A stretch of 64,000 nucleotides of DNA from Phyllobacterium zundukense (GTDB lineage Bacteria > Pseudomonadota > Alphaproteobacteria > Rhizobiales > Rhizobiaceae), in contig NZ_CP104970.1 of the NCBI RefSeq assembly GCF_025452195.1, forward strand, positions 186,001 to 250,000, in the 5' to 3' direction. The notes beneath the pieces were generated by a model. It was not told the DNA's origin. It searched no databases and was given only the letters and a program-made list of their open reading frames with translations. Numbering within the stretch: the stretch's first letter is position 1; every line of letters starts with the position of its first letter. This document shows positions 34,201 to 42,803 of the stretch, in pieces. The position numbers and the translations under genes were made by a program.

Positions 34201-35667
34201 GGATTGATCCGCCGTCCACCAGCCGGCGAGATGACCGGAATGGGCTTCGCCGGCATAGATCACACTTTCGAGCTGGGCGTCGGAAAGAATACCATCGTCG
34301 ATGAGGCGCTCCGGCAGATGAGGCCGATAAGACGGTTTTGGCGGTGCGACGGATGCCATCGCGGTGGATTCGACCAGCGTGTCCGGATGCGGTTTGGCGC
34401 CGGGAATATGCACCGACTGCAGACGGTAGGGTTCATAGATGCCCACAGACGCATGCCTGCTATCGGGCGCGATGTCATCGCGCGTCTCGTAGACGAGTTC
34501 GACGATCGGATCCGGTTTGCCGCACGCCGCCTGAAGGGTCGATCGCCCGGCATTCGCTGCATTCGCTGCCGGGCGCCCGGCTGCCATGGATGCGATCGCC
34601 TTGCCGGCGTGGCGCGGCGTGTTCGAGGGGCCGCCGATGAGTTTCGGCGCTGCAGAAGGCGAGCGGGGCGGAAGATCTCCGACCCAGGAAAGCAGGGTCT
34701 CGACGTCTGGCGTGGTTGCCTGCGCGGTCACGCAGCGTCCGGGATCGGCGGCGGGCATCTTGTCGATGACCGTCAGGCGGGTTTCGGTCGTCGTGCCATG
34801 CCGGGCATAGGCCTTGCCGTCGATTGCCGCCGTCAACAGGATCGTGCCCTGCGCCTGCAGGCGGATGAAGGCATCACGCCATGCCGGATTGTCGGGCGAG
34901 AGGCTGGCAGCGGTGATGGCAACAAGCCGGCCACCGGGAGCAAGCCGTGCGAAGGCGGAAGCAAGATGCCGCCAGGCGGCGTCGGCGACCCGGCCTTCTC
35001 GATGCAGGCTTGCTGAAAAGGGCGGGTTCATCAGCACGACGGTCGGCCGGATCGAAGGATCGAGATAATCGTCGATATGGGCAGCATCATGCGGTGAAAC
35101 CGTCGCCCCGGAGAAGAGCGTCTCGAGCAGGGATCGCCGGACCGCGGCATATTCATTGAGTACCAGTCGTGCGCCGGCAATTTCGCCGAAGATCGCGAGC
35201 AGGCCGGTCCCGGCGGAGGGTTCGAGAACGATGTCCGCCGCCGTCATGCCGGCGGCGCGTGCTGCGGCATAGCCGAGCGGCAGCGGCGTGGAAAGCTGCT
35301 GCAGCGCCTGGCTCTCCTCGGAGCGGCGGGTATGGGTCGGCACCAGCTGCGCCACTTTTTCCAGGATCGAAAGGACAGAGCGCGGCGACGCGGCACGGGC
35401 TTCCAGCGCCGCACCGAACTTGTTGAGAAACAGAACCTGTGCCACCTCGGTCGCCTCATAGGCGTCTTTCCACGCCCAGACGCCTTGGGCATCGCTGCCG
35501 CCGAAGGTGGAGGTGAGGACGTCACGAAGATCGGCGCTCATGATCTGCTGGCCGCGTTCGAGGAATGGCAGCAACGTGGTGGCGGCCTGATGGATGTGTG
35601 CTGCGCGGGTTGCGGGATCTGGACGATCGACAGGAGCAGCCGCGACAGGGCAAGAAATCACGTTCAT
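31240..35667 (-). CDS. Strawberry-notch-type methylase/helicase
   Basis: A giant 1,475-residue protein. Near residues 150-155 the motif LEPSAGTGLLA and near 217 VVLMNPPFSAS mark an N6-adenine-type DNA methyltransferase domain. From about residue 515 GDGTGVGKGRQVAGIILDNW is the Walker A of a strawberry-notch/SNF2-like helicase, with DEGHAMAN near 635 as the DExH-type box and SGRSHRTNQKQ-like motif VI (LGRSHRTNQ). I chose ATG 35667 (MNVISCPVAA) after AAGGGTC; the in-frame ATG at 35844 would overlap the promoter-like element. It is highly conserved on rhizobial plasmids. Roles in anti-restriction or establishment are speculative. Confidence 0.9.
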   Translation of the reverse strand: MNVISCPVAAAPVDRPDPATRAAHIHQAATTLLPFLERGQQIMSADLRDVLTSTFGGSDAQGVWAWKDAYEATEVAQVLFLNKFGAALEARAASPRSVLSILEKVAQLVPTHTRRSEESQALQQLSTPLPLGYAAARAAGMTAADIVLEPSAGTGLLAIFGEIAGARLVLNEYAAVRRSLLETLFSGATVSPHDAAHIDDYLDPSIRPTVVLMNPPFSASLHREGRVADAAWRHLASAFARLAPGGRLVAITAASLSPDNPAWRDAFIRLQAQGTILLTAAIDGKAYARHGTTTETRLTVIDKMPAADPGRCVTAQATTPDVETLLSWVGDLPPRSPSAAPKLIGGPSNTPRHAGKAIASMAAGRPAANAANAGRSTLQAACGKPDPIVELVYETRDDIAPDSRHASVGIYEPYRLQSVHIPGAKPHPDTLVESTAMASVAPPKPSYRPHLPERLIDDGILSDAQLESVIYAGEAHSGHLAGWWTADQSFDNLSAANEGTDGAVRFRRGWFLGDGTGVGKGRQVAGIILDNWLKGRRRHVWISKSDKLLEDAQRDWAALGQEKLLVTPLSRFRQGTPIRLQDGILFTTFATLRSDEREGKRSRVQQIVDWLSEDAGSRAAATGSTKSFDGVIAFDEGHAMANAAGGKSERGAKAASQQGRAGLRLQRALPDARIVYVSATGATEVEALAYAERLGLWGSADFPFATRSEFVAAIEDGGVAAMEVLARDLKAMGLYTARSLSFDGVEYEIVEHELTEEQVGIYDSYAKAFQVIHKHLEAAMEAAGITGKSGTLNKNAKAAARSAFESSKQRFFNHLLTSMKTPTLLRSISKDLDEGHAAIIQIVSTGEALTERRLAEIPTEEWRDIQVDVTPREYVLDYLMHSFPTQLFEEFSDADGNVSSRLVFDADGRPVTCGQAVAARDALVEQLGSLAAVPTALDQIVQHFGTDRVAEITGRARRIVRRDEASSIARFSVENRPGAANLDETRAFMDDDKAILVFSDAGGTGRSYHADLAAKNQRLRVHYLLEAGWRADVAIQGLGRSHRTNQKQPPLFRPVTTNVKAERRFLSTIARRLDTLGAITRGQRQTGGQGMFRAEDNLESQYARDALRQFYNLLHLGQIAGCSLSTFEAITGLSLTSEEGGLKDELPPIQTFLNRMLALTIDMQNRLFEAFEQLMGARIEGAIAAGIYDKGLETIAADSMSITDRRLVYTHPVTSARSHLLTIEQKSRNRPMQLCDAQALVRQDPRARLMINGRSGRPAVMIPTRSIMLDDGSVEPRVSLIRPMDELRFELRQLEETSWEEADERAFAAAWEADVSATPEFSQSTLNIVSGLLLPIWRLLPQDYCRVYRLQTDDGERIVGRVVQPEEMGRLCQALGIANNTLVTPEAAWASLVDGSSIIGLASDMTLRRVRVMNNYRVELTGFTDGMRGWLTSIGLFSEMIAWKMRMFVPTSEEGSAILSRLMQRHRLIDVVSRT

Positions 35668-35845
35668 GGGAAGACCCTTGGCGAGAGCGAGGTAAAGGCT
35701 GGCCCGCTGGGCGCTCTCCAAACCCCGCCAGGCCAACCCTTTCCGGCCCCTCTCTTCCTCTCCCGCAACCAACAGCACTCGCCCGAACGCCCGTGCACCT
35801 GCCGTATCAGTGGACATCACCGCGCTTCCAAAGAGCAACTCCAAG

Positions 35846-35872
35846 ATTTTACTATTGCTTTTGCGCTAGTAT
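35846..35872 (+). promoter_or_regulatory. Promoter/operator element matching the traC one
   Basis: ATTTTACTA (35846-35854), ten bases, GCTAGTAT (35865-35872), followed by GACCGC, repeats the layout at 3844-3873 with 17 of 17 fixed positions identical in the two arms. It sits 43 bases before the DUF1173 start and between divergent genes, as at traA-traC. It probably marks a common regulator. Confidence 0.5.
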
Positions 35873-35914
35873 GACCGCAGCAACCTGTGCTACATCCTCA
35901 CTCCGGTTTGGACG

Positions 35915-37144
35915 GTGGTCTCGACGACAAAAAATCATGGAAGCGATGTGCGGCACTATCTGATTGGCGAACAGGCGTGGGATGAAAGCGCACCCGAATT
36001 CCAGGGTTGCCTTGAACGGGCTTATGCACAGAAGCTTCGCCCACTATGCCAATGCAAGAACCCACCGGTCCCGATGTATATCGCGCGGCTGGACGGGCAA
36101 TATCTCGTCAAGCGGATGCCGCTCACCGGCGGGGCGCACGATGGCGCCTGCCCCTCCTACGAGCCGCCCTACGAGCTGTCGGGTCTGGGCCCCTTGATCG
36201 GAAACGCGATCCAGATCGACGCGGCGTCCGGCTCGTCGGTGCTGAAGCTCGACTTCTCATTGTCGAAGCGCGGCGCTCGCGCAAGTGCGGCTGAGGCTTC
36301 GCAGGCCTCGGAGAGCGTTCGCAATGAGGCAAAGAAACTGTCGCTGCGCGCCGTGTTGCATTATCTTTGGGATACCGGCGAGTTGACCGAATGGATGTCG
36401 CTGTGGACAGGCAAGCGCGGCTGGGGGCGCGTCCGGGCAAGCCTCATCGATGCTGCAGGCCAAATGAATGTTCGCGGCGAGCCGCTCAGCAACATCCTGT
36501 TCGTGCCGGAGGCCTTCCATCAGGAAGACAAGGAAGGGATTGCCGCCCGCCGTGCAGCGGCGCTGGCCGGTGCCCAGGCGTCTGGGCCAGGTCCGCGCAA
36601 GCTGATGGTGGCGGTTGCGGAAGTGAAGGAATTTGCCGCTGCGCGAGACGGGCAGAAAATCCTCGTGCGCCACCTCCCCTTCCCCTTCATGATCGAGGCA
36701 AACGCCTGGAGACGGCTGAGCGCCAAATATGAAACTGAGCTTGAACTTTGGGGTACCGGCGATGCGTTGCATTTGATCATGATCGCGACATTTGGAATTT
36801 CCGACGCGGGCATAGCCAGCGTCGAGGAAATTGCGCTGATGGTGGTCAATGAGAACTGGATCCCGTTCGAAAGTGTCCACGAGCAACGGCTTTTGGAGAA
36901 ACTGGCAAGCTGGCGGCGCAAGAGCGTCAAAGGCCTGCGTTTCAACCTGTCGCGGGACCAACCGGTCGTGTCGGTGACCCTTGCGGCCGAACGGCCAGGT
37001 CCGGTCGCGATGTACATCGTGCCGGCCGGCGCCGGCGAAGACTACGAGGCAGCGCTTGCGGAGCTGATCAAGACGCGCCCGGAAATGACACCGTGGATCT
37101 GGCGCATCGCCGAAGGCGATATGCCGAAATTGCCATGGCCGTGA
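35915..37144 (+). CDS. DUF1173 family protein
   Basis: A 409-residue member of DUF1173, a family found mainly on alphaproteobacterial plasmids and without known function. Diagnostic parts are CLERAYAQKLRPLCQCKNPP, YLVKRMPLTGGAHDGACPSY (Cys-rich, possibly metal-binding), LRAVLHYLWDTGELTEWMSL and VEEIALMVVNENWIPFES. The start is GTG 35915 after a weak ribosome site. It diverges from the methylase/helicase gene, and the traM gene follows it. Confidence 0.88.
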   Translation: MVSTTKNHGSDVRHYLIGEQAWDESAPEFQGCLERAYAQKLRPLCQCKNPPVPMYIARLDGQYLVKRMPLTGGAHDGACPSYEPPYELSGLGPLIGNAIQIDAASGSSVLKLDFSLSKRGARASAAEASQASESVRNEAKKLSLRAVLHYLWDTGELTEWMSLWTGKRGWGRVRASLIDAAGQMNVRGEPLSNILFVPEAFHQEDKEGIAARRAAALAGAQASGPGPRKLMVAVAEVKEFAAARDGQKILVRHLPFPFMIEANAWRRLSAKYETELELWGTGDALHLIMIATFGISDAGIASVEEIALMVVNENWIPFESVHEQRLLEKLASWRRKSVKGLRFNLSRDQPVVSVTLAAERPGPVAMYIVPAGAGEDYEAALAELIKTRPEMTPWIWRIAEGDMPKLPWP

Positions 37145-37215
37145 ACGCTGCCATGCCAATCAAGAGGAAGGGGTCGTCGATGCGCATCGCAGACAAGCCA
37201 AAGAGTGGAATTGAA

Positions 37216-37524
37216 ATGGATCTAGCGACAACGACATTGGAACAACGTTGTGAAGTTCGTGCCGTGTTCGGGCTCACGGAGGGGCTTTCCAAGGCGGACC
37301 TGGAGAGCTTGACCGTCGAGGCCATCCGCACCCGTCGGTGTCTGGTCGAGGAGGCTGACCAGCTGTACCAGGCATTGCCCGACGACTACAGATCCGGAAA
37401 GACGACCGGCGGTGCTCAGCATCTCGAATACATCCGGGCCCGCATGGACATGCACGCGCAGATGTATGTGGTGAACACTCTGATCACCGTCCTGGGTCAT
37501 ATCCCTAAAGTGCCGGTGAATTAA
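37216..37524 (+). CDS. traM: TraM quorum-sensing antiactivator
   Basis: TraM binds the quorum-sensing activator TraR and blocks conjugation until the signal is high. The 102-residue product matches the length of the Agrobacterium protein and carries its blocks: VFGLTEGLSKADLESLTVEA, IRTRRCLVEEADQLYQALPD and MHAQMYVVNTLITVLGHIPK. I chose ATG 37216 because the N terminus then aligns residue for residue with Ti-plasmid TraM; 37180 is an alternative with a better AGAGGAAGG site. No traR or traI is present in this window, so the partner must be elsewhere or lost. Confidence 0.9.
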   Translation: MDLATTTLEQRCEVRAVFGLTEGLSKADLESLTVEAIRTRRCLVEEADQLYQALPDDYRSGKTTGGAQHLEYIRARMDMHAQMYVVNTLITVLGHIPKVPVN

Positions 37525-37636
37525 ACCGAACACGTTCAACGTCTTCATCGATTGAATAATCCTGGATTCTGCGGCGAGAGCAACCGGATGCGGCCGAACA
37601 CCGTTCGACCGCATCAGGCAGGATTTCGGGGCGCAA

Positions 37637-38827
37637 TCAGGCAGCGCTTTCGAGCAGCTTCTTGGCCTTACCCTCGAGTTCGAGACGCGTGTCCTGGTGT
37701 GGCTTGCCGCGGGCGAGCGCTGTAATCCCCTGCACGAAATCGAAGATACTTTCTGGCGGGCGACCTTCTTCGCTAAGCACCGTCTCGATGATCTTGCCGG
37801 TCTCCGCTTTCGAAAATCCGCGCCGGCGCAAAAAGGTCTGGCGGTCCTCATCGTTGCGCGCAACGATGCGTTCGCGCGCCGCGCGGATACCGGCGACAAA
37901 GGGTGCCGGCGAGGAATTGGCGAAACTTGTCAGCGCCGGCGCTGCTTCGTGGGCGAAGCGCTGCGCCGCAAATTTACTGTGCCTGATGGTGATTTCCTCG
38001 AAATTTTCGGAGCCCCAGATGTTGCGATTGGCACACACGGCTCTGAGATAGAACGAGGCGATCCCGAGTGTCTTCGAGCCGACCTCACTGTTCCAGGCAT
38101 AAAAGCCGCGGAAATACAGATCAGGCTCGCCGTTCGGGAGACGGCCGGCCTCAATCGGATGGGTGTCATCGACCAAAAACACGAAGACATCACGATCCGA
38201 CGCATAAAGCGTCGTCGTGTCCTTGGTGATATCGACGAACGGATTGTGCGTCATACTGGCCCAGTCAAGTCGGCCTGGAATCTTCCACATCGTATCTCCG
38301 GTCCCATTGCCGGCGATGCTCATTATGGCCTCGACCAGATTCTTATCCCAGATCCTGCCATATTCCGGGCCTGTCACAGCCCTGAGCTCGGTGCGGCCGT
38401 CGTCCATTTCGAGCGTTTTGATGAGCTCCGACCGGCTGTTGAGCAGACCATGCTGGAGGTTGATCGCAGCCAGCGGCGCGGGAAGCTGCCGCATATAGCT
38501 GGCGGGCGCGCCAACCAGACTACAGAGCTGTCCGTAGCTCCAATGGGTTGGCGAGATCGACTGGCGTCCGCCGGGAACGACGAGTTCCAGCCGCTCGGCA
38601 TTGTTGCGCGTCGCTTCAACCCGGATTGCCGAGCTTTCCACGGTCCGGACCTGCGCACGATCCGCCCTGGTTTTGACGGCATAGTGGAGTTCTGAGAGCG
38701 AGAGGTAGCGTTCGTCGTCCGGCCGCGAAAACCATTCGGACGAAACGCGGCCAATGCGCTCTCCGCGGGAAATGTCGACCTTGAAGCCGGTGGAAACAGG
38801 GCTGGAGGCGGAGGGCATGATGTTCAT
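37637..38827 (-). CDS. DUF932 family protein
   Basis: A 396-residue DUF932 protein, a family common to phages and conjugative plasmids and often encoded near anti-restriction functions. Recognisable parts are SPTHWSYGQLCSLVGAPASY, TGPEYGRIWDKNLVEAIMSI, SDRDVFVFLVDDTHPIEAGR, FYLRAVCANRNIWGSENFEE and RRGFSKAETGKIIETVL. The start ATG 38827 is preceded by AGAGGACAAT. A hairpin terminator (38852-38869) lies just upstream in its leader. Confidence 0.88.
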   Translation of the reverse strand: MNIMPSASSPVSTGFKVDISRGERIGRVSSEWFSRPDDERYLSLSELHYAVKTRADRAQVRTVESSAIRVEATRNNAERLELVVPGGRQSISPTHWSYGQLCSLVGAPASYMRQLPAPLAAINLQHGLLNSRSELIKTLEMDDGRTELRAVTGPEYGRIWDKNLVEAIMSIAGNGTGDTMWKIPGRLDWASMTHNPFVDITKDTTTLYASDRDVFVFLVDDTHPIEAGRLPNGEPDLYFRGFYAWNSEVGSKTLGIASFYLRAVCANRNIWGSENFEEITIRHSKFAAQRFAHEAAPALTSFANSSPAPFVAGIRAARERIVARNDEDRQTFLRRRGFSKAETGKIIETVLSEEGRPPESIFDFVQGITALARGKPHQDTRLELEGKAKKLLESAA

Positions 38828-38851
38828 GATATTGTCCTCTGAAACGAAAAG

Positions 38852-38869
38852 CCCGGCACTGTGGCCGGG
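38852..38869 (-). terminator. Hairpin terminator in the DUF932 leader
   Basis: CCCGGC and GCCGGG pair with a 6-base loop and are followed on the minus strand by CTTTTCG. It should end the transcript of the gene at 38922-39376. A near copy with the same stem lies at 39400-39418. Confidence 0.55.
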
Positions 38870-38921
38870 TGTGGTTGAAAGGCAGTGGAGTGGCATGAGA
38901 TGGTCTGAGCGACATGTGCGC

Positions 38922-39376
38922 TCAAACGTCGTCGTCCCGACGCTCGAACGAAGATGACCGGTCGCCATCCGATTCATTGCTCGATCCCGGCGGACAGGAC
39001 GGCTGGTCGACATCGTCGGCGCCGGAAAGGATGGCCTCGCCCCTGGCGATCGCCCATTTGGCTTTGGCAAGCCATTGCTCCGATGTCGACCGATGCGCGA
39101 GCACGTCGTCGACCATCATCTTGAGCAAGCCGAGCAGGATCTCGAAGTGGCCAACTTTCCGTTGCACCATTCCCCGAAAACGTGAGGGAACAGGGACGGC
39201 TGGACCACGATAGGCGGCGTCCGCTCCTTCCCAGATCCCGGTGACATGGGTTTCGCCTGCAGCTTCGTCATCGCTCCTGACACCGCGCGGCAGGCGGCAC
39301 CAAGGCTTTCGGCGCAATAGCCGCGGCTCCGAAAAACAGGCAGCTGGTAGGTCGTCTCGATCGTGTATTGAGGCAT
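38922..39376 (-). pseudogene. Conserved plasmid hypothetical gene with frameshift
   Basis: ATG 39376 opens MPQYTIETTYQLPVFRSRGY, then CAESLGAACRAV. The next frame continues SDDEAAGETHVTGIWEGADA, RKVGHFEILLGLLKMMVDDV and SEQWLAKAKWAIARGEAILS to a stop at 38922. The two parts form a conserved rhizobial plasmid protein of unknown function, here separated by a loss of one base near 39275. Restored length is about 151 residues. It lies between the ParB-like and DUF932 genes. Confidence 0.6.
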
Positions 39377-39399
39377 TTCAAAACTCCTGAAGCGAAAGA

Positions 39400-39418
39400 G
39401 CCCGGCACGAGGCCGGGC
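39400..39418 (-). terminator. Hairpin terminator after the ParB-like gene
   Basis: GCCCGGC (39400-39406) and GCCGGGC (39412-39418) enclose a 5-base loop and are followed on the minus strand by TCTTTCG. It lies 27 bases after the stop codon of the ParB-like gene at 39445. The stem is the same as at 38852-38869. Confidence 0.55.
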
Positions 39419-39444
39419 AGTGTTGAGTGAAGGACAGGAAGGGA

Positions 39445-41589
39445 TTACTCGGCCGCGTCGAGATGGCCGAGGCCATCCACGTCCTGCGCCTCGTCATCCT
39501 GATCAGCGAGATCGACGTCCTCTGTCAGGAAGGCAGGAAGTTCGCTGATGGCGATTTCAGAGGTCGGGTCATTACCGGCGTCTTCAGCCACTGGCAAAAC
39601 CTCATCGGACGCGGCCTCCACACCGGCGCTGCGCAACGGCTCCGGCAACCAGCCGCTGCCGGCAAGCAGGCGTTCGGCCTCCCGTGCCATGTCGGTCTTT
39701 TTCAGGTGCTCGATCAGTTGTGCCGATTGCTCGCCCTTGGCATCCCGCACCGCCTGCAGGATATGAGCCTTGGTCACCCTTCCGAGATAGTTGTCGACGG
39801 TCGGAGCCCATCCCGCCTCAACCATGTCGAAGCCGATCGAACCGGCGACCTGGTCGGTGTGGGCGATTGCGCCGCTACGCTTGTTCCAGGGCTCGATCAC
39901 GGCGTTCAAGGAGAGCGACGCGCAATGGGCAAACAGCGCCTGGCGGCTCGCGTCGTCGAGCACGATCAGGAAGCCCCAGAGCTCGTCCGGGTTTTTCGGC
40001 AGATCCTGGCCCCAGCCTTCGTGCCGCTGATCGATCTCCTTCGCCCAGACCGTGTCGCCAAGCCTTGGTGTCTGCGAGAATCTGGCGCTTTGCAGCGTCA
40101 GTTCAAGGCATGTATCGGAGCCGTAGAGATAGAAGGTCTTCAGCACGAAGGCGTGCAGCACGGCGATGAAGGCAATGACCGGGTCATTGGCGAGCGCGTT
40201 GCGTAGCGCCACGGTGCGGGCTGCCGTCAGGTCGAGCACGAGCCGGTCGGAAAGCGGACGAAGCGCACCATCGTCGTCTTCGCTCTCGCCGTCCGCGGCG
40301 GGCGTGCCATTCGCGGAGACGCCGTTGAGGAATGCGGACGGGGTGTCGCCGCCCTCGGCATCCTCATGAGATTCCAAAGCATGATCGCCGTCTCTCTCGA
40401 CCTGCGGCTCGTCCTCGGGCCGGACAAATCCGCGTTCGATCTTCAGCTCACCGTTGGCGCCGAGCGAGATGACGGCGCCGCCGCGTGCGACGTCTTCATG
40501 GTCGAAGACATAAGGCCGGTCGTTCAGCCTGTCGAGCGCGTCGCCGAGCTCCTCAAGCTTGCGCTCGGTTTCTTCGCAATACTGTTCGGCTTGAGCATAC
40601 TCCGCGTCGAGCTTGTCGTATTCGGCCTTCAGGGCATCGTATCGCGCAAGCTCGTCCGCCGTCATTTCCGCCTGTTCGCCATAAAAGCGGCGAAGCCCGG
40701 CCGTGTGACCATAAGGGAAGTCGAAGGCCGCCTCGACCCAGTTCCAGCCCTCGTTTGCCTTGAGCGCTTCGGCATCGCTATTGAGCTTCTCGATCACAAG
40801 CTGCTCGAGGAGTGCGGGATCCTGCAGCCAGCCACCATTGTCCTCGTCGAAGAGGTCGCGCATCACCACGCCGCCTGCGTCGTCGTAAGCCTCGATCCCG
40901 ACATAGACGGCACGGCGGTCGCTTGCGCGGATCGCCGTTTCGGTCAGTAGCCTGCGGATATAATAGGGCTCGCGGACGTGCTGGCGCGAGATCGTATCCC
41001 AGACCTGTTCCTGACGGACGTGGTCATTGGTGATCGAAAAGGCCATAACTTGTTGCAACGTCATTTCGTCACTGGCGTAGAGATCGAGCAGACGAGGCGA
41101 TATCGACGCAAGCCGCAATCTTTGCCGGACTGTTGCAACGGATACGAAGAAACGGGCAGCGATGTCTTCTTCATCCTGACCCTGTTCGCGCAGCGTCTGA
41201 AACGCCCTGAACTGGTCGAGCGGGTGCAGGTCGATTCTTTGGCAGTTTTCGGCAAGCGAATCCTCGACTTCCGCCGTCTCGCCCTTGCTGACGATGCACG
41301 GGACGCCGGCGGTCTTCGCCAGCCGCTTCTGGGCAACGAGGCGTTCGAGCGCGCGATAGCGGCGGCCACCGGCCGGGATGCGATAGATGCCGGTCTCGTT
41401 GCCGTCGGCATCGAGTTCTGGCCTGACGTTGAGGCTGGCCAACAGGCCACGGTGCGCAATGTCCTCGGCAAGATCGTCGATCGAGACGCCCGCCTTGGTC
41501 TTGCGAACGTTCTGTTGGCTGAGGACCAGCTTGTTGAAGGGAATGTCGCGTGCAGCACTGAGGGTGATTTTCTGGGTGGCCTGAGCCAT
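39445..41589 (-). CDS. ParB/Srx-like nuclease-domain plasmid protein
   Basis: A 714-residue protein with an N-terminal ParB-like domain: IPFNKLVLSQQNVRKTKAGV, DIAHRGLLASLNVRPE, IPAGGRRYRALERLVAQKRL and SLAENCQRIDLHPLDQFRAF. A helix-turn-helix (DIAARFFVSVATVRQRLRLA) follows. The remaining 500 residues are acidic with a coiled coil (YDKLDAEYAQAEQYCEETER). It is distinct from the partition protein RepB and much longer. Such proteins are a constant part of this rhizobial plasmid block. They may act as DNA-binding nucleases or anti-restriction factors; the role is unknown. Confidence 0.88.
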   Translation of the reverse strand: MAQATQKITLSAARDIPFNKLVLSQQNVRKTKAGVSIDDLAEDIAHRGLLASLNVRPELDADGNETGIYRIPAGGRRYRALERLVAQKRLAKTAGVPCIVSKGETAEVEDSLAENCQRIDLHPLDQFRAFQTLREQGQDEEDIAARFFVSVATVRQRLRLASISPRLLDLYASDEMTLQQVMAFSITNDHVRQEQVWDTISRQHVREPYYIRRLLTETAIRASDRRAVYVGIEAYDDAGGVVMRDLFDEDNGGWLQDPALLEQLVIEKLNSDAEALKANEGWNWVEAAFDFPYGHTAGLRRFYGEQAEMTADELARYDALKAEYDKLDAEYAQAEQYCEETERKLEELGDALDRLNDRPYVFDHEDVARGGAVISLGANGELKIERGFVRPEDEPQVERDGDHALESHEDAEGGDTPSAFLNGVSANGTPAADGESEDDDGALRPLSDRLVLDLTAARTVALRNALANDPVIAFIAVLHAFVLKTFYLYGSDTCLELTLQSARFSQTPRLGDTVWAKEIDQRHEGWGQDLPKNPDELWGFLIVLDDASRQALFAHCASLSLNAVIEPWNKRSGAIAHTDQVAGSIGFDMVEAGWAPTVDNYLGRVTKAHILQAVRDAKGEQSAQLIEHLKKTDMAREAERLLAGSGWLPEPLRSAGVEAASDEVLPVAEDAGNDPTSEIAISELPAFLTEDVDLADQDDEAQDVDGLGHLDAAE

Positions 41590-41885
41590 GTCCGTTCTCC
41601 ATGACGGGCCGGCCGGAGCCTCTCTCCAACCACCTCAACCCGTCACAAATCTCCCTTCCCCCCTCTCCCTCTCTCTTCCATTCCGGCAATTCAAGATGGG
41701 TCCCCTCGGCAAAAGCAGCGCTTCGGACCGGCACATATGTTGATCGGCGGCCGGCTAACCCTTATCCATAGTTCCATGGCCGGCTCGCGAGCACGCCCTT
41801 TTCGACCGCATTTCATTGGCCCAGACGGCCCGAAACGTAGAATAGCGAATTTACGGCGTCGCGGCGGTGCGACAATGGAGGAAAG
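41590..41885. other. Upstream region of the ParB-like gene
   Basis: A stretch of about 300 bases between divergent genes. A purine-rich AGAGAGAGGGAGAGG tract on the minus strand lies about 80 bases before the ParB-like start. I see no supported gene and no clear promoter motif. Confidence 0.4.
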
Positions 41886-42803
41886 ATGGAATCTAGAGCG
41901 GGGCTGACATGGGCAACAATCATACTCTCCTTAGGCATGGCTCTGTCAGGAACGGCAGGGCTTTTTTCCGTCTCGTCAGGCCAGCCGACTTTCAACGTGG
42001 TGTTTTTCCGCTGCTTGTTCGGAGCGTTGGCGCTTATCGGATGGCTATCACTGAGGGGTGGCTTGAAAAGCCTTTTCTCCATTGAGCGAAAACTGTGGCC
42101 ACTCGTGCTGGTGAGCGGCATCTGCCTCGTGCTCAATTGGCTGACCCTGTTCGAGGCATTCCATCGAACCTCGATCGGGTTCGCAACGATCATCTATCAT
42201 CTGCAACCCTTCTGGATCGTGCTCGCCGGCGGACTGCTTCTGGGCGAGGCGCTCTCGCGGCACAAGATCGGGTGGATATGCCTCGCGTTCCTCGGCCTGG
42301 TCCTCACCATCCTGCCGAAGCTCGGGGATGTGCAGACCGACCGGAATTGGCTGATCGGCGTCGGCTTGGCGCTCGTTGCCTCGCTTTTCTACGCCGCCAC
42401 AACGCTGACCACGCGCGCGGTCAGAGGCGTGAAGCCGGACGTGCTAAGCGCGGTTCATTGCCTGATCGGGTGCATCGCCTTCCTGCCGTTTGTCAACATG
42501 GCAACGCTCCAAGGTGGCACCGCCAGCATGTGGGGATGGCTGGTTGGGCTTGGCATCATCCATACCGGTATCGTCTATGTGCTGCTGTATTCGGCTTATC
42601 CCAGGGTGCCCACCACCATCATTGCCGCTGCATCCTTCCTGAACCCTGCCGCTGCCCTGCTGTCTGATTTCTTCGTCTTTGATCGCTCTGTCACCGCAAT
42701 GCAGGCTGTTGGCTTGGCGCTGATCCTGCTCGCCGGACTCGGCGTGAATCTCGGGTGGCCGTTTATCTTCGGCCAACGCCGCCCTCTATCGCAGAAATCC
42801 TAA
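41886..42803 (+). CDS. EamA/DMT-family exporter
   Basis: A 305-residue inner-membrane protein with ten predicted helices in two EamA repeats, typical of the drug/metabolite transporter superfamily. The hydrophobic segments with Pro/Trp-rich turns (TSIGFATIIYHLQPFWIVLA, TIIAAASFLNPAAALLSDFF) are diagnostic for the fold. The substrate is not predictable. It starts at ATG 41886 after ATGGAGGAAAG. Its 3' end overlaps the convergent TetR gene by 41 bases. It looks like chromosomal cargo inserted among plasmid genes. Confidence 0.9.
   Translation: MESRAGLTWATIILSLGMALSGTAGLFSVSSGQPTFNVVFFRCLFGALALIGWLSLRGGLKSLFSIERKLWPLVLVSGICLVLNWLTLFEAFHRTSIGFATIIYHLQPFWIVLAGGLLLGEALSRHKIGWICLAFLGLVLTILPKLGDVQTDRNWLIGVGLALVASLFYAATTLTTRAVRGVKPDVLSAVHCLIGCIAFLPFVNMATLQGGTASMWGWLVGLGIIHTGIVYVLLYSAYPRVPTTIIAAASFLNPAAALLSDFFVFDRSVTAMQAVGLALILLAGLGVNLGWPFIFGQRRPLSQKS

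Noticed and set aside
33754..35016. 420-codon plus-strand ORF
   Set aside because: Another shadow of the methylase/helicase gene.
36257..37159. 300-codon minus-strand ORF
   Set aside because: Antisense to the DUF1173 gene.
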